DNA of 64,000 nt from Pseudomonas sp. Q1-7 (GCF_028010285.1 NZ_CP116304.1:5038501-5102500); one strand, 5' to 3'. Positions 35,754 to 46,225 are shown, counted from the stretch's first letter. Notes: generated by a model not told the origin, from the sequence alone. Program-made: numbers and translations.

Positions 35754-38700
35754 TTATCCTTCATGCGCCTGCTCGGCGCTGGGCGCCTTCTTGCGGTCCA
35801 ACCAGTCCGACGCCTTCTCCACCAGCATGAAGAACATGGGGATGAGGAAGGTCGCCAGCAGGGTCGCCGCCAGCATCCCGCCGATCACCCCGGTGCCGAT
35901 GGAGTGGCGACTCGCCGAGCCGGCGCCGGAGCTGATGGCCAGCGGCACGCAGCCGAGGATGAAGGCCAGGGAGGTCATGACGATGGGCCGGAAGCGCAGC
36001 CTCGCCGCCTCCAGCGCCGCCTGCGCCGGCTTCATGCCCTGTTCGCGGCAGAGTACGGCGAACTCGACGATGAGGATGGCGTTCTTCGCCCCCAGGCCGA
36101 TCAGGGTCACCAGGCCGACCTGGAAGTACACGTCGTTCTGGATACCCCGCAGCCATACCGCGAGGATGGCGCCGAATACCGCGAAGGGCACCGCGGTGAC
36201 CACCGCCAGCGGCAGCGTCCAGCGCTCGTACTGGGCGGCGAGGATGAGGAACACCATGATCAGGCCGAAGATGAATGCCGTGCTGCCGGAACCATGGGTG
36301 GCCAGCTCCTGGTAGGCCGAGCCGATCCAGCCGAGGCTGTAGTCCTCGCCCAGTACCTCGTCGGCCACTGCCTGCATGGCCTCCAGCGCCTGGCCGGAGC
36401 TGAAGCCCGGCGCCGGCCCGCCGAGCACCTTGGCCGCCGGGTAGACGTTGAAGCGGGCGTAGGAATCCGGCCCGAGGATACGCTCCACCCGCACCAGGGA
36501 CGACAGCGGCACCAGGTCGTCGCTGGCCGAGCGCACGTAGACCTGGTTCAGGTCATCCGGCTTGCGGCGGAACTCCGGTTCCGACTGCAGGCTCACCTGC
36601 CAGGTGCGCCCGTAGAGGGTGAAGTCGTTGACGTAGTAGCTGCCGAAGGTGGACTGCATGGCGGTGAACACATCGTTGATCGCCACCCCCAGGGCCCGCG
36701 CCTTGGTGCGGTCCAGGTCGATGTAGTACTGCGGTACGTTGGCGTTGAACGTGGTGTTCACCCCGGCCAGCTCGGGCCGTTTCGAGGCCGCCGCAACGAA
36801 CTTCTGCACCACCTCTTCCAACTGCTGAACCGTGCCGCCGCTGCGGTCCTGGATATAGGACTCGAAACCGCCGGTGGTGCTCATGCCGGTGATGGGCGGC
36901 GGGTTGAAGGAAAGCACGATGCCATCCTTCTCCGCAGCGCCCATGCGCATGAAGCTATGGGTCAGGTTGCGGGCATCCAGTTCCGGCGTAGTGCGCTCGC
37001 TCCAGTCCTTCAGCGGCACGAAGGACACGCCGGCGTTGCTGCGGGTGCCGAAGGTGAGGATGTCGAAGCCGGCGAAGGTCACCACATCCTGCACCGCCGG
37101 GTGCTTCATCAACACCTTGTCCATTTCGCTGGTGAGCTGTTCGGTGCGGGTCAGCGAGGCCGCCGGGGGCAGGAAGTAGGCGTTCAGCACATAGCCCTGG
37201 TCCTCGTCCGGCACCAGGGCCCCCGGCACCCGCCCGAACAGCAGCACCATCAGGGCGATCATGCTGCCGAACAGCAGCACGCCGAGCGCCGCGCGCTTGA
37301 GGAAGAACTGCACCCCGGCGCCATAGCCGGCGGTGACGCGGTCGAAGAAGGCGTTGAACCAGCGGAACGGCGCCGCCGGCGTGCCGTGGCCGGGCTTGAG
37401 CATCAGCGCGCAGAGGGCCGGCGACAGGGTCAGGGCGACGATCCCCGAGATCACCACGGATACCGCGATGGTGATCGCGAACTGCTGGTACATCTGCCCC
37501 GCCAGGCCGCCGAGGAAGCCCACCGGGATGAACACCGCGCAGAGCACCAGCACGATGGCGATGATCGGGCCAGTCACCTCCTCCATGGCCTCGATGGCCG
37601 CCTCGCGGGGGCCGATCTTCTTGGTCGCCATCACCCGCTCGACGTTCTCGATCACCACGATGGCGTCGTCGACCACGATGCCGATGGCCAGCACCATGCC
37701 GAACAGGGTCAGGAGGTTGATGGAGAAGCCGAGCATGTACATGCCGGCGAAGGTGCCCACCAGCGACACCGGGATCGCCAGCACCGGGATCAGGGTGGCG
37801 CGCCAGTTCTGCAGGAAGATGAACACCACCAGCACCACCAGCACCAGGGCCTCGAAGAAGGTGTGGATCACCTCCTCGATGGAGACCTGGACGAACTTGG
37901 TGGTGTCGTAGGGGATCTTGTAGGCGATGCCCTCGGGGAAGCGCTTGGCCAACCGCTCCATGGTGCTCTTCACCGCTTCCGCGGTGTCCAGCGCGTTGGC
38001 CCCCGGCTGCAGGTAGATGCCGAAGGCGGCGTTCTGCTGGCCGTTGAGGGCGGTCATCAGGGAATAGTCCTGGGCCCCCAGTTCGACCCGCGCCACGTCC
38101 TTGAGCAACAGGCTCGCGCCGGTGGCGTCGGAGCGCAGGATGACACCTTCGAATTCCTTGGGATCGGTGAAGCGGCCCTGGGTGGTCACCGTGTAGGTGA
38201 AGTCCTGGGGCTGGTTCAGCGGCTGCTGGCCGAAGCTGCCGGCGGCGAACTGGGAGTTCTGCTCGCGGATGGCGTTGACCACGTCCGTGGGCGTGAGGTC
38301 GTACTGCGCCAGCTTGTCCGGGCGCAGCCAGACACGCATGGAGTAGTCCTTGGAGCCGAACTGGCTGGCATCCCCCACGCCGGGAATCCGCTTCAGCTCG
38401 TCGATCACGTTGATCAGCGCGTAGTTGCTGATGAAGATCGGGTCGCGGGAATTGTCCGGCGAATACAGGGTGACCACCTGGAGGATGTCGGAGGATTTCT
38501 TCTCCACCTTCACCCCTTGCCGGCGCACCTCTTCCGGCAGCTTGGCCAGTGCGGCCTGGACCTTGTTGTTGACGTCGATGGTGGCCTGGTCGGGGTCGCG
38601 GCCCACCTCGAAATACACGGTCAGGCTCATGGCGCCGCTGCTGTCGGAGTTGGACAGCTGGTAAATCATGCCCTCCACGCCGTTGATTTCCTGCTCTAGG

Positions 38701-38894
38701 GGCGCGGCCACGGTTTCGGCGATGACCTGGGAGCTGGCGCCCGGGTAGACCGCCGACACCGAAACCTGCGGCGGGAGGATTTCCGGGTACTGGGCGATGG
38801 GCAGTGCGCGCATGGCGGCGAGGCCGGCGAGCACGATGACGATGGAGATGACCGCGGCGAATACGGGCCGGTCGATGAAGAAGCGCGAGATCAC
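35754..38894 (-). CDS. HAE1-family RND multidrug efflux permease
   Basis: The 1046-residue inner-membrane pump subunit has the AcrB/MexF architecture: 12 helices and two large periplasmic loops. Recognisable segments are [20 protein letters not shown] at the N-terminus, the [20 protein letters not shown] region, and the proton-relay Asp pair in [20 protein letters not shown] of helix 4. Helix 10-11 shows [19 protein letters not shown]. Substrate range cannot be predicted. It is the second gene of an operon with the adaptor, 16 bases apart, with no outer-membrane channel gene, so an OprM/TolC-type partner elsewhere is required. The nearest named relatives by eye are MexF/EefB-like pumps. Confidence 0.93.
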   Translation of the reverse strand: MISRFFIDRPVFAAVISIVIVLAGLAAMRALPIAQYPEILPPQVSVSAVYPGASSQVIAETVAAPLEQEINGVEGMIYQLSNSDSSGAMSLTVYFEVGRDPDQATIDVNNKVQAALAKLPEEVRRQGVKVEKKSSDILQVVTLYSPDNSRDPIFISNYALINVIDELKRIPGVGDASQFGSKDYSMRVWLRPDKLAQYDLTPTDVVNAIREQNSQFAAGSFGQQPLNQPQDFTYTVTTQGRFTDPKEFEGVILRSDATGASLLLKDVARVELGAQDYSLMTALNGQQNAAFGIYLQPGANALDTAEAVKSTMERLAKRFPEGIAYKIPYDTTKFVQVSIEEVIHTFFEALVLVVLVVFIFLQNWRATLIPVLAIPVSLVGTFAGMYMLGFSINLLTLFGMVLAIGIVVDDAIVVIENVERVMATKKIGPREAAIEAMEEVTGPIIAIVLVLCAVFIPVGFLGGLAGQMYQQFAITIAVSVVISGIVALTLSPALCALMLKPGHGTPAAPFRWFNAFFDRVTAGYGAGVQFFLKRAALGVLLFGSMIALMVLLFGRVPGALVPDEDQGYVLNAYFLPPAASLTRTEQLTSEMDKVLMKHPAVQDVVTFAGFDILTFGTRSNAGVSFVPLKDWSERTTPELDARNLTHSFMRMGAAEKDGIVLSFNPPPITGMSTTGGFESYIQDRSGGTVQQLEEVVQKFVAAASKRPELAGVNTTFNANVPQYYIDLDRTKARALGVAINDVFTAMQSTFGSYYVNDFTLYGRTWQVSLQSEPEFRRKPDDLNQVYVRSASDDLVPLSSLVRVERILGPDSYARFNVYPAAKVLGGPAPGFSSGQALEAMQAVADEVLGEDYSLGWIGSAYQELATHGSGSTAFIFGLIMVFLILAAQYERWTLPLAVVTAVPFAVFGAILAVWLRGIQNDVYFQVGLVTLIGLGAKNAILIVEFAVLCREQGMKPAQAALEAARLRFRPIVMTSLAFILGCVPLAISSGAGSASRHSIGTGVIGGMLAATLLATFLIPMFFMLVEKASDWLDRKKAPSAEQAHEG

Positions 38895-38910
38895 GATGGG
38901 CGCTCCTTCT

Positions 38911-40086
38911 TCAGGACTGCTTGGCGGCTTGTCCGGCGGGGGCCGGACCGGCCTCCACCGCCTTCACCGGCGAGTCCGGACGCACCTTGGGCAGCCCCTC
39001 GACGATCACCCGGTCGCCGACGGTAATGCCGGATTCGATCACCCAGCGCCCCTCACGGGTGTCGCCGGTCTTCACCTGGCGTACCCGGGCGATGCCGTCC
39101 TTGTCCACCACGTAGACGAAGGTGCCGCGCGGCCCCTGGGCCAGGGCGCGTTCCGGCAGGGTGATGGCCTGCGGCCGGGTGAAGCCTTTCACCAGCACCC
39201 GTACGAACATGCCGGGCAGCAGCTTCTGCTCGGGGTTGGGCACCACGGCGCGTGCGCTGACGGTACCGGTGCCGGTGTTGACGAAGCTGTCGGTGAAGTC
39301 CACGCGGCCGGACAGTGGATAGGAGGAGCCGTCGCCGAACTTGAGGTCGGCGCTGAGCAGGCCATCCGGCGGCAGTTCGACGGTGCCGTTCTTCACCCCC
39401 TCGCGCAGCCGTTCGGCCTCGGTGTCCGGGTAGGCGAAGTTGACGTAGATGGGATCGAGCTGGGTGAGTTGGGTGAGCAGGCTGCCGTTGGGATCGCCCG
39501 CCACCACCAGGCTGCCTTCGGAGCGGGTTTCCTTGCTGGTCATGCCGGAGATCGGCGCTTCCACCGTGGTGTAGTCGAGGTCGATCTGGCGAGCCTTCAC
39601 CTCGGCCTGGGCCGCCTCGACGTTGGCCTTGCTCTGCTCGAAATTGGAGATCGCGTTGTCCAGTTCGCTCTCGCTGGCGTAGCCCTTCTTCTGCAGCTCG
39701 CGGGTGCGCTTGAGGTCGCGCTCGGTCTGGCGATAGCGCGCCTGCTCCTGGGCCAGCGCCCCCTTGGCCCGGGCCAGGGCCGCTTCGTAGGTACGCGGGT
39801 CGATGCGGAACAGGATCTGGCCCTGCGTCACCCGGCTGCCTTCGGTGTAGGTGCGCTGCTGGAGGATGCCGCTGACCTGGGCCCTCACCTCCACCTCGCG
39901 AAAGCCCGCCGTCCGTCCGGCATATTCGAGAACCAGCGGCAGCGGCGCGGCCTTGGCGACTTCCACCACCACCTCCGGCGCGGGTGGCGCGCCTCCCGGG
40001 GTGTCGGCGGCGCCGACCATGTCCGCGACACTGGCGCTTGCGGCGAACAGTGCAAGGCTCAAGAAAAGGTTACGAGCGAACGGCAT
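38911..40086 (-). CDS. RND periplasmic adaptor (membrane fusion protein)
   Basis: This 391-residue adaptor connects the RND pump to an outer-membrane channel. The lipoyl halves are [20 protein letters not shown] and [20 protein letters not shown], separated by a coiled-coil hairpin at about 105-170 ([20 protein letters not shown]). Beta-barrel and membrane-proximal domains follow to the end. The signal peptide ([20 protein letters not shown]) has no lipobox Cys, so unlike AcrA or MexA it is probably not a lipoprotein. It is the first gene of the efflux operon, divergent from the TetR repressor. Confidence 0.92.
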   Translation of the reverse strand: MPFARNLFLSLALFAASASVADMVGAADTPGGAPPAPEVVVEVAKAAPLPLVLEYAGRTAGFREVEVRAQVSGILQQRTYTEGSRVTQGQILFRIDPRTYEAALARAKGALAQEQARYRQTERDLKRTRELQKKGYASESELDNAISNFEQSKANVEAAQAEVKARQIDLDYTTVEAPISGMTSKETRSEGSLVVAGDPNGSLLTQLTQLDPIYVNFAYPDTEAERLREGVKNGTVELPPDGLLSADLKFGDGSSYPLSGRVDFTDSFVNTGTGTVSARAVVPNPEQKLLPGMFVRVLVKGFTRPQAITLPERALAQGPRGTFVYVVDKDGIARVRQVKTGDTREGRWVIESGITVGDRVIVEGLPKVRPDSPVKAVEAGPAPAGQAAKQS

Positions 40087-40204
40087 AAGGTGTCTCCATA
40101 CAGGCGCCGAATCGGCAAGCGAAGCAAGCGGTAGCCATTACATCCAATTCTGTTCGTAAACGGCTGCGCACCGAGCAAAGCCGGTACACTCCGTCCCCAA
40201 ACAA

Positions 40205-40222
40205 GAATCCTAGTTAGTATTC
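40205..40222. promoter_or_regulatory. candidate operator for the efflux repressor
   Basis: GAATCCTAG and TTAGTATTC are 7/9 matching inverted arms just 11 bases upstream of the TetR start, in the 147-base gap between repressor and pump operon. The AT-rich palindrome is in the right place for TetR-type autorepression. It is inferred from position and symmetry. Confidence 0.35.
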
Positions 40223-40233
40223 GCCCAACCGCT

Positions 40234-40854
40234 ATGCGCAAAACCAAAGAAGAAGCCGAAAAGACCCGCGTCGCCATACTGGCTGCCGCCGAACACCTGT
40301 TCCTGGAGAATGGCGTGGCGCATACCTCCCTGGAACAGATCGCCCGCGCCGCCGGGGTGACGCGGGGCGCGGTGTACTGGCACTTCCAGAACAAGGCGCA
40401 CCTGTTCCACGAGATGCTCTCCCAGGTGCGCCTGCCCCAGGAGCAGATGATCGACCGCCTGTGCGGCTGCAATGGCCAGGACCCGATGCTGTCCCTGCGC
40501 GACCTCTGCCTGGAGGCCATCGTCAGCCTGGCGCGGGACGAACAGCGCAAGCGCATCTTCAACATCCTGCTGCACCGCTGCGAATTCACCGAGGATCTGC
40601 GCGAAGCCGAAGAGCGCCATTACGCCTTCGTCAATCAGTTCATCCAGCTCTGCGAGGCCCTGTTCGCCCGCCCCGCCTGCCACAAGCGCCTGCGTCCGGG
40701 CATCACGCCGCTGCAGGCATCGCGGGCGGTGCACGGGCTGGTGATCGGCCTGTTCAGCGACTGGACCCGCGATCCGAAGCTGTTCGACCCGCGAACGGAC
40801 GCCGAACCCATGGTGGATGCGCTGTTTCGTGGGCTGGTGAAGGACTGGGACTAG
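40234..40854 (+). CDS. TetR-family efflux repressor, AcrR/TtgR-like
   Basis: This 206-residue regulator has the AcrR-type opening MRKTKEEAEKTRVAILAAAE, helix-turn-helix TSLEQIARAAGVTRGAVYWH and FQNKAHLFHEM. The C-terminal half is the TetR_C_2 ligand domain (CLEAIVSLARDEQRKRIFNI, LLHRCEFTEDL, PGITPLQASRAVHGLVIGLF) shared with AcrR, TtgR and MexZ-type repressors. It is divergent from the RND operon, so repression of the pump and release by drug-like ligands is the natural inference. Confidence 0.92.
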   Translation: MRKTKEEAEKTRVAILAAAEHLFLENGVAHTSLEQIARAAGVTRGAVYWHFQNKAHLFHEMLSQVRLPQEQMIDRLCGCNGQDPMLSLRDLCLEAIVSLARDEQRKRIFNILLHRCEFTEDLREAEERHYAFVNQFIQLCEALFARPACHKRLRPGITPLQASRAVHGLVIGLFSDWTRDPKLFDPRTDAEPMVDALFRGLVKDWD

Positions 40855-40869
40855 GTGCTGATGGTGGGT

Positions 40870-40956
40870 CCCAAGGTTGGCGCTGAGGAACGAAACCCAA
40901 CACGGGTGTCTCGACCGTGAACGTTGGGCTTCGCCAGCTCAGCCGCAACCTACGGG
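40870..40956. repeat. imperfect inverted repeat of about 32 bp
   Basis: CCCAAGGTTGGCGCTGAGG..CCCAAC (40870-40901) and GTTGGGCTTCGCCAGCTCAG..ACGGG (40923-40956) are imperfect inverse copies, so the region can fold into one long stem. The GTTGGGCTTCG..CAACCTACGG unit is a common Pseudomonas intergenic repeat. It lies between the convergent tetR and copZ genes and may act as a bidirectional terminator. Confidence 0.55.
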
Positions 40957-40981
40957 CCCAGCATTTGCCGCGCCGCCGGAC

Positions 40982-41179
40982 TCAGGCCGCCTCGGCCGCA
41001 TAGCCCTCTTCGCGGATCGCCTCCAGCACCTGTGCCTCCGTCAGCCGGCTGGCCACGCGCACCTCGCCGGCCGCCAGGTCCACCTGCACGTCGGCGGCCT
41101 GGTCGTGGGCCTGCACAGCCTGAGTGATGGCGCGGACGCAATGCCCGCAGGACATGCCTTGAACCTTGAATACCTGCAT
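40982..41179 (-). CDS. copZ: copper chaperone CopZ (HMA domain)
   Basis: This 65-residue cytosolic metallochaperone begins QVFKVQGMSCGHCVRAITQA, with the MxCxxC copper site (MSCGHC) at residues 9-14, and has the ferredoxin-like HMA fold. It ends AIREEGYAAEA. It carries Cu(I) to CopA or CueR. The start at 41179 has AGGAGAACGACC upstream; the longer frame to 41242 reads through the promoter and is rejected. A CueR-type promoter lies 33-63 bases upstream. Confidence 0.92.
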   Translation of the reverse strand: MQVFKVQGMSCGHCVRAITQAVQAHDQAADVQVDLAAGEVRVASRLTEAQVLEAIREEGYAAEAA

Positions 41180-41211
41180 GGTCGTTCTCCTGGTGAGTGG
41201 AACCTGGGAGC

Positions 41212-41242
41212 AGTCTCGGCCTTGCCACCGTGGCAAGGTCAA
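41212..41242 (-). promoter_or_regulatory. CueR-type promoter of copZ
   Basis: On the minus strand TTGACC (-35) and GAGACT (-10) are separated by 19 bases, the over-long spacer of MerR-family promoters. The spacer carries the palindrome CCTTGCCACGGTGGCAAGG, perfect over 9+1+9 bases, matching CueR operators. CueR with Cu(I) would untwist the DNA and activate copZ. Confidence 0.8.
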
Positions 41243-41287
41243 GCCTGGCTCCTACACTGAAGTTCTCCACCCGCAGGAGACTTCGCC

Positions 41288-41659
41288 ATGCACGGCCTCC
41301 GCCCTGTCATCCTTGCCTTCCTCGCCGCGCCGCTGCTGGCCGAGGCCGCGCCCCCGGTCGACTATGGCGTGCTGATCATCTCCCGCGAGCGCCTGGAACT
41401 CGCCACCGCCTGCGACGTCGGCCTGTACCTGGAAGACCAACTGGCCGCGCGGCTGGTCCAGGGCCAGATCGTCTCCTTCAACCTGCCGCCGGGCCCGCTG
41501 TCGATCCGCCTCAGCCTGCTCGGCCCCGGCCCCTGCAAACCCGGCATCGAGCAACTTCGCCAGCAGAGCATCACGCTGGTGGCAGGACAGGTGAGCAAAT
41601 ACCGCCTGGCGCAGAGCACGGAAGGCCTCTACCTGGTGCCGACCACCGCCGTGCAATGA
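41288..41659 (+). CDS. hypothetical exported protein in the copper locus
   Basis: I do not recognise a named family for this 123-residue protein. It has a signal peptide (HGLRPVILAFLAAPLLAEA) cleaved near AAPPVDYG, then a domain that looks beta-rich (DYGVLIISRERLELATACDV, GLYLEDQLAARLVQG) with two Cys residues (ACDV, GPCKP) that could form a disulfide. An AGGAG site precedes the ATG. It sits between the divergent CueR promoters of copZ and copA, so it may be copper-linked, though no metal motif is visible. Confidence 0.7.
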   Translation: MHGLRPVILAFLAAPLLAEAAPPVDYGVLIISRERLELATACDVGLYLEDQLAARLVQGQIVSFNLPPGPLSIRLSLLGPGPCKPGIEQLRQQSITLVAGQVSKYRLAQSTEGLYLVPTTAVQ

Positions 41660-41663
41660 CCTC

Positions 41664-41694
41664 TTGACCTTGCCCTTGCGTCAAGGTTGATCCT
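41664..41694 (+). promoter_or_regulatory. CueR-type promoter of copA
   Basis: TTGACC (41664-41669) and GATCCT (41689-41694) flank a 19-base spacer TTGCCCTTGCGTCAAGGTT containing ACCTTG..CAAGGT arms. It closely resembles the Escherichia coli copA promoter in both sequence and spacing. It lies 26 bases before the copA start and overlaps the end of the preceding gene's downstream region. Confidence 0.85.
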
Positions 41695-41719
41695 AGGCTC
41701 ATGCCAAGGAGGATCATCC

Positions 41720-44125
41720 ATGACCCAGTCACTGTCCTTTGACCTGCCCATCAGCGGCATGACCTGCGCCAGTTGCGCCGGCCGCGTCGAGCGCGCCCTG
41801 GCCAGGGTGCCGGGCGTCCAGGCCGCCAGCGTCAACCTGGCCACCGAGCAGGCGCGCGTCCAGGCACCGGGTGACAGCCTGCCGGCCCTGGTGGCGGCGG
41901 TGCAGGCTGCGGGCTACGAAGTGCCGGCCCGGCGCCTGGAACTGGCCATCGGCGGCATGACCTGCGCCAGTTGCGCCGGTCGGGTCGAGCGGGCCCTGCG
42001 CAAGGTGCCGGGTGTGGCCGAGGTGACAGTGAACCTGGCCAGCGAACGCGCCCACCTGCAACTCTTCGGCCAGCCCGACAGCGCCCGCCTGATCCAGGCC
42101 GTGGAAGCCGCCGGCTATTCCGCCAGTCCGGTGGACGAAGACCGGCCACCGCAGGACGACGCCGAGGCCCGCCTGCGCCGCGAACGCTGGGCGGTGCTGC
42201 TGGCCCTCGCCCTGGCCCTGCCACTGGTCGTGCCCATGCTGCTGGAGTGGTTCGGCGGCCACTGGATGCTGCCGGCCTGGGCGCAGTTCGTGCTGGCCAC
42301 GCCGGTGCAGTTCATCCTCGGCGCGCGCTTCTACCGCGCCGCCTGGAAGGCGGTGAAGGCCGGCGCCGGCAACATGGACCTGCTGGTGGCCATCGGCACC
42401 AGCGCCGGTTACGGCCTGAGCCTCTACCAATGGTGGGCGGCCGCGCCCGGCCAGATGCCGCACCTGTATTTCGAGGCCTCGGCCGTGGTCATCGCCCTGG
42501 TGCTGCTGGGCAAGTACCTGGAAAGCCGCGCCAAGCGCCAGACCAGCGCCGCCATCCGCGCCCTGGAGGCGCTACGCCCCGAGCGCGCCACCCGCCTGGT
42601 GGAGGGCCGCGAGGAAGAAGTCGCCATCGCCGCCCTGCAACTGGACGACCTGCTGGTGGTGAAGCCCGGCGAGCGCTTTCCCGCCGACGGCGAGGTGAGC
42701 GATGGCCGGAGCCACGCCGACGAAGCCCTGATCAGCGGCGAAAGCCTGCCGGTGCCCAAACAGCCCGGCGACCGCGTCACCGCTGGCGCCATCAACGGCG
42801 AGGGCCGGCTGCTGGTACGCACCACCGCACTGGGCGGCGAAACCGTGCTGGCGCGGATCATCCGCCTGGTGGAAGACGCCCAGGCCGCCAAGGCGCCGAT
42901 CCAGAAGCTGGTGGACCGGGTCAGCCAGGTGTTCGTCCCGGCGGTGCTGCTGATCGCCTTCGCCACCCTGGCAGGCTGGCTGCTGGTCGGCGCCGGCGTC
43001 GAGACCGCGCTGATCAACGCGGTCGCCGTGCTGGTGATCGCCTGCCCCTGCGCCCTGGGTCTGGCCACCCCCACCGCGATCATGGCCGGCACTGGCGTCG
43101 CCGCGCGCCACGGCATCCTGATCAAGGACGCCGAAGCCCTGGAAGTGGCCCACGCCGTCCAGGTCGTGGCCTTCGACAAGACCGGCACCCTGACCTCCGG
43201 CAGCCCGCGCATCGCCCACCTGGCGGCGCGGGATGGCGATGAAGCGGAGCTCTTGCAACTGGCCGGCGCCCTGCAGCGCGGCAGCGAGCACCCCCTGGCC
43301 AAGGCCGTGCTGGACGCCTGCGCCGAACGCGGGCTGGACACGCCCGCCGTGGACGCCAGCCAGGCCCTCGCCGGCCGCGGCATCCAGGGCCGGGTCGGCG
43401 CCCGCCTGCTGGCTCTGGGCAATGCTCGCCTGCTGGAGGAGCAGCGCTTGCCGGGCGGCGAGCTGGCATCGCTTGCCACGGACTGGGAAGCCGAAGGCCG
43501 CACCCTGTCCTGGCTGCTGGAGCTGGAACCGGAACAGCGCGTGCTGGGGCTGTTCGCCTTCGGCGACACCCTCAAGCCGGGCGCGGCGGAGGCCGTCGCG
43601 GCCCTGGGCGGACGGGCCATCCACAGCCACCTGATCACCGGCGACAACCGCGGCAGCGCGCGGGTCGTGGCCGAAGCCCTGGGCATCGAATCCGTGCATG
43701 CCGAAGTGCTGCCGGCGGACAAGGCCGCCACCGTGGCCGAACTGAAAGCCCGGGGCGCGGTGGTGGCCATGGTCGGCGACGGCATCAACGACGCCCCGGC
43801 CCTGGCCGCCGCCGACGTCGGCATCGCCATGGGCGGCGGCACCGACGTCGCCATGCACGCCGCCGGCATCACCCTGATGCGCGGTGACCCGCGCCTGGTG
43901 CCGGCGGCCCTGGAAATCGCGCGGCGCACCTATGCCAAGATCCGCCAGAACCTGTTCTGGGCCTTCATCTACAACCTGGTGGGCATCCCCCTGGCCGCCG
44001 CCGGCCTGCTCAGCCCGGTGGTGGCGGGCGCGGCCATGGCGCTGTCGAGCGTCAGCGTGGTGAGCAACGCGCTGCTGCTGAAAACCTGGAAGCCGGACGC
44101 CCAACGACGCGAGGAAACGCCATGA
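41720..44125 (+). CDS. copA: Cu(I)-exporting P-type ATPase CopA
   Basis: The 801-residue P1B-type ATPase pumps Cu(I) from cytosol to periplasm. Two N-terminal HMA domains each carry [15 protein letters not shown] (about residues 10-75 and 80-145). Eight helices follow, with the CPC copper site at Cys442-Pro-Cys444, TGES-equivalent SGES in the actuator loop, phosphorylation Asp486 in DKTGT, and hinge motif [10 protein letters not shown]. The ATG at 41720 has AAGGAGG upstream; the earlier TTG at 41687 overlaps the promoter and is rejected. The stop overlaps cueR. Confidence 0.96.
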   Translation: MTQSLSFDLPISGMTCASCAGRVERALARVPGVQAASVNLATEQARVQAPGDSLPALVAAVQAAGYEVPARRLELAIGGMTCASCAGRVERALRKVPGVAEVTVNLASERAHLQLFGQPDSARLIQAVEAAGYSASPVDEDRPPQDDAEARLRRERWAVLLALALALPLVVPMLLEWFGGHWMLPAWAQFVLATPVQFILGARFYRAAWKAVKAGAGNMDLLVAIGTSAGYGLSLYQWWAAAPGQMPHLYFEASAVVIALVLLGKYLESRAKRQTSAAIRALEALRPERATRLVEGREEEVAIAALQLDDLLVVKPGERFPADGEVSDGRSHADEALISGESLPVPKQPGDRVTAGAINGEGRLLVRTTALGGETVLARIIRLVEDAQAAKAPIQKLVDRVSQVFVPAVLLIAFATLAGWLLVGAGVETALINAVAVLVIACPCALGLATPTAIMAGTGVAARHGILIKDAEALEVAHAVQVVAFDKTGTLTSGSPRIAHLAARDGDEAELLQLAGALQRGSEHPLAKAVLDACAERGLDTPAVDASQALAGRGIQGRVGARLLALGNARLLEEQRLPGGELASLATDWEAEGRTLSWLLELEPEQRVLGLFAFGDTLKPGAAEAVAALGGRAIHSHLITGDNRGSARVVAEALGIESVHAEVLPADKAATVAELKARGAVVAMVGDGINDAPALAAADVGIAMGGGTDVAMHAAGITLMRGDPRLVPAALEIARRTYAKIRQNLFWAFIYNLVGIPLAAAGLLSPVVAGAAMALSSVSVVSNALLLKTWKPDAQRREETP

Positions 44126-44523
44126 ATATCGGCCAAGCCGCCAAGAAAAGCGGGCTGACCGCGAAGATGATCCGCTACTACGAAGGCATCGGCCTCTTGC
44201 CGGAAGCCGGTCGCAGCGACAGCGGCTATCGCCAGTACGACGCCCAGGACCTGCACACCCTGGCCTTCATCAAGCGCTCGCGGGACCTGGGCTTCTCGCT
44301 GGAGGAAGTCGGCCGCCTGCTGCAACTCTGGCAGGACCGCCAGCGCGCCAGCGCCGACGTCAAGGCCCTGGCTCGCGACCATATCGAGGCGCTGAACCGC
44401 AAGATCGCGGAACTGGCCGGCCTGCGCGACACCCTCCAGGAGCTGGTGGATCACTGCCACGGCGACCACCGTCCCGACTGCCCGATCATCAAGGACCTGG
44501 AGTCAGGCGGCGGCTGCCACTGA
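44122..44523 (+). CDS. cueR: copper-responsive MerR-family activator CueR
   Basis: This 133-residue activator has the MerR winged helix ([39 protein letters not shown]), a dimerisation helix and the C-terminal metal loop [11 protein letters not shown], whose two Cys are spaced as in Cu(I)/Ag(I) sensors. It senses cytosolic Cu(I) and activates the 19-bp-spacer promoters of copA and copZ. The ATG overlaps the copA stop, so it is made from the copA transcript, giving positive feedback. The 3' end overlaps the convergent exporter gene by 35 bases. Confidence 0.94.
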   Translation: MNIGQAAKKSGLTAKMIRYYEGIGLLPEAGRSDSGYRQYDAQDLHTLAFIKRSRDLGFSLEEVGRLLQLWQDRQRASADVKALARDHIEALNRKIAELAGLRDTLQELVDHCHGDHRPDCPIIKDLESGGGCH

Positions 44524-45391
44524 ACACGCGGTGCAGTGCGCCGTTGGGCAGCACGGTGATCGCCAGTCCGACGAACACCAGCACGCAGGCCAGCCAACCG
44601 CTGGCGCTGAGCTGCTCACCCAACAGCAGCCAGCCGGACAACAGCCCCGAAACCGGCACGGCCAGGGCGAAGGGCGTCACCAGGCTGGCCGGATAGCGTT
44701 GCAGCAGGAAGCTCCACAGGCCGAAGCCGACAGTGGTGGCGAGGAAGGCGATGTAGACCAGCGCCCCAAGGCCACCCCAGCTCGGATGGCTGAGCGCGGC
44801 CGCGATGGCGTGCGGCCCTTCGAAGACGTATGACAGCACCAGCAGAGGCAGCGGCGGGACCAGGCTGACCCAGCAGATCAGCCGCAGCATGTCCCGGGCA
44901 CCGCTGCGCTTGGTGGCGATATTGGCGAAAGCCCAGGCCAGGGCCGCGGCGATCACCAGCATGAAGGCCAGCAGGCTGTCCCCCAGCGGCCGGCCAAGCC
45001 CGATCAGCACCAGCCCCGAGGCCGCCAGCAGCAGGCCCAGCAGGCCCCGGCGGCTGGGCCGTTCACCAAGGAACAGCGCGGCGATCAGAATGGTGAAGAA
45101 CACCTGGCTCTGCAGCACCAGCGACGACAACCCCGCCGGCATCCCCAGGTGCATGCCGACGAACAGCAGGCCGAACTTGATCACGCCCAACAGCAGGCCG
45201 ATCTGCACGATGCGCCAGAAAGGCGCCGGCAGCGGCCCACGCAGGACCAGCAGCGGCAGCGCCGCCAGGGCAAAGCGCAGGGCGCAGAACAGCAGGGGCG
45301 GAAAATCCTCCAGGCCGACCTTGATCACCACAAAGTTGACACCCCAGATCAGGGTGACCAGCAGGGCGAGGAGAATGTGCGGGAGAGGCAT
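44489..45391 (-). CDS. EamA-family DMT transporter
   Basis: This 300-residue inner-membrane transporter has ten helices in two EamA repeats (LLALLVTLIWGVNFVVIKVG in the first, LVIAAALAWAFANIATKRSG in the second). It is close to EamA/YdeD O-acetylserine/cysteine-type exporters, but the substrate is uncertain. The start follows GGAGCCC. It is transcribed toward cueR and overlaps its 3' end. A TGTAT-GG-ATACA palindrome about 50 bases upstream could be a regulator site. Confidence 0.87.
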   Translation of the reverse strand: MPLPHILLALLVTLIWGVNFVVIKVGLEDFPPLLFCALRFALAALPLLVLRGPLPAPFWRIVQIGLLLGVIKFGLLFVGMHLGMPAGLSSLVLQSQVFFTILIAALFLGERPSRRGLLGLLLAASGLVLIGLGRPLGDSLLAFMLVIAAALAWAFANIATKRSGARDMLRLICWVSLVPPLPLLVLSYVFEGPHAIAAALSHPSWGGLGALVYIAFLATTVGFGLWSFLLQRYPASLVTPFALAVPVSGLLSGWLLLGEQLSASGWLACVLVFVGLAITVLPNGALHRVFSGSRRLTPGP

Positions 45392-45440
45392 GGCGAGGGC
45401 TCCGGAACGTCAGGCACACGCTAACAGCCAGGCGGGCAGA

Positions 45441-45452
45441 TGTATGGATACA
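45441..45452. promoter_or_regulatory. short palindrome TGTAT-GG-ATACA upstream of the EamA gene
   Basis: This 5+5 palindrome with a 2-base centre lies 50-61 bases upstream of the exporter start, in otherwise GC-rich DNA. It could be a GntR/MocR- or LysR-type site. No regulator gene is adjacent, so this remains a guess. Confidence 0.3.
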
Positions 45453-45544
45453 GATGGACGGGAAAATCGTGGAGGCCTGTATGGCCCGGCAACGCTTGCC
45501 GATGACGCCGCTCCTTGTGGGGGCGAGCAGGCCACAGGCCTGTC

Positions 45545-46225
45545 GTAGGGTGGATGACGCTCTTTTCATCCACCAGCGGTGCCTAGCCGCGCCACGCGTG
45601 GTGGACCGATGAAGCGTGGTCCACCCTACGAATTCCCGGCCGCACCGCACTGTAGGGGCGAATTCATTCGCCAAGGACAGCGCAGCTGTCCCGTAGGGTG
45701 GATGACGCTTTTTTCATCCACCAGCGGTGCCCAGCCGCGCCACGCGTGGTGGACCGATGAAGCGTGGTCCACCCTACGAATGCCCGGCCGCACCGCACTG
45801 TAGGGGCGAATGCATTCGCCAAGGGCAGCACAGCTGTCCCGTAGGGTGGATGACGCTCTTTTCATCCACCAACGGTGCCTAGCCGCGCCACGCGTGGTGG
45901 ACCGATGAAGCGTGGTCCACCCCACGAATGCCCGGCCGCACCGCACTGTAGGGGCGAACTCATTCGCCAAGGACAACGCAGCTGTCCCGTAGGGTGGATG
46001 ACGCTCTTTTCATCCACCAGCGGTGCCCAGCCGCGCCACGCGTGGTGGACCGATGAAGCGTGGTCCACCCTACGAATGCCCGGCCGCACCGCACTGTAGG
46101 GGCGAATGCATTCGCCAAGGACGGCGCAGCTGTCCCGTAGGGTGGATGACGCTCTTTTCATCCACCAACGGTGCCCAGCCGCGCCACGCGTGGTGGACCG
46201 ATGAAGCGCGGTCCCCCCACGGAAC
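45545..46225. repeat. 148-bp tandem repeat array, four full copies plus one partial
   Basis: The unit start GTAGGGTGGATGACGCT occurs at 45545, 45693, 45841, 45989 and 46137, exactly 148 bases apart each time. The fifth copy stops after about 88 bases. Each unit has an 85-base imperfect palindrome, from GTAGGGTGGAT to GTCCACCCTAC, containing two hairpins, then about 63 bases with TGTAGGGGCGAATKCATTCGC and CGCAGCTGTCC. Copies differ at only a few positions. Open frames across the array are repeat by-products. The remaining sequence from 45392 to 46319 holds no gene. Confidence 0.92.

Noticed and set aside
45545-46225. CRISPR array
   Set aside because: The copies are contiguous 148-bp units without variable spacers, so it is a tandem repeat and not a CRISPR.
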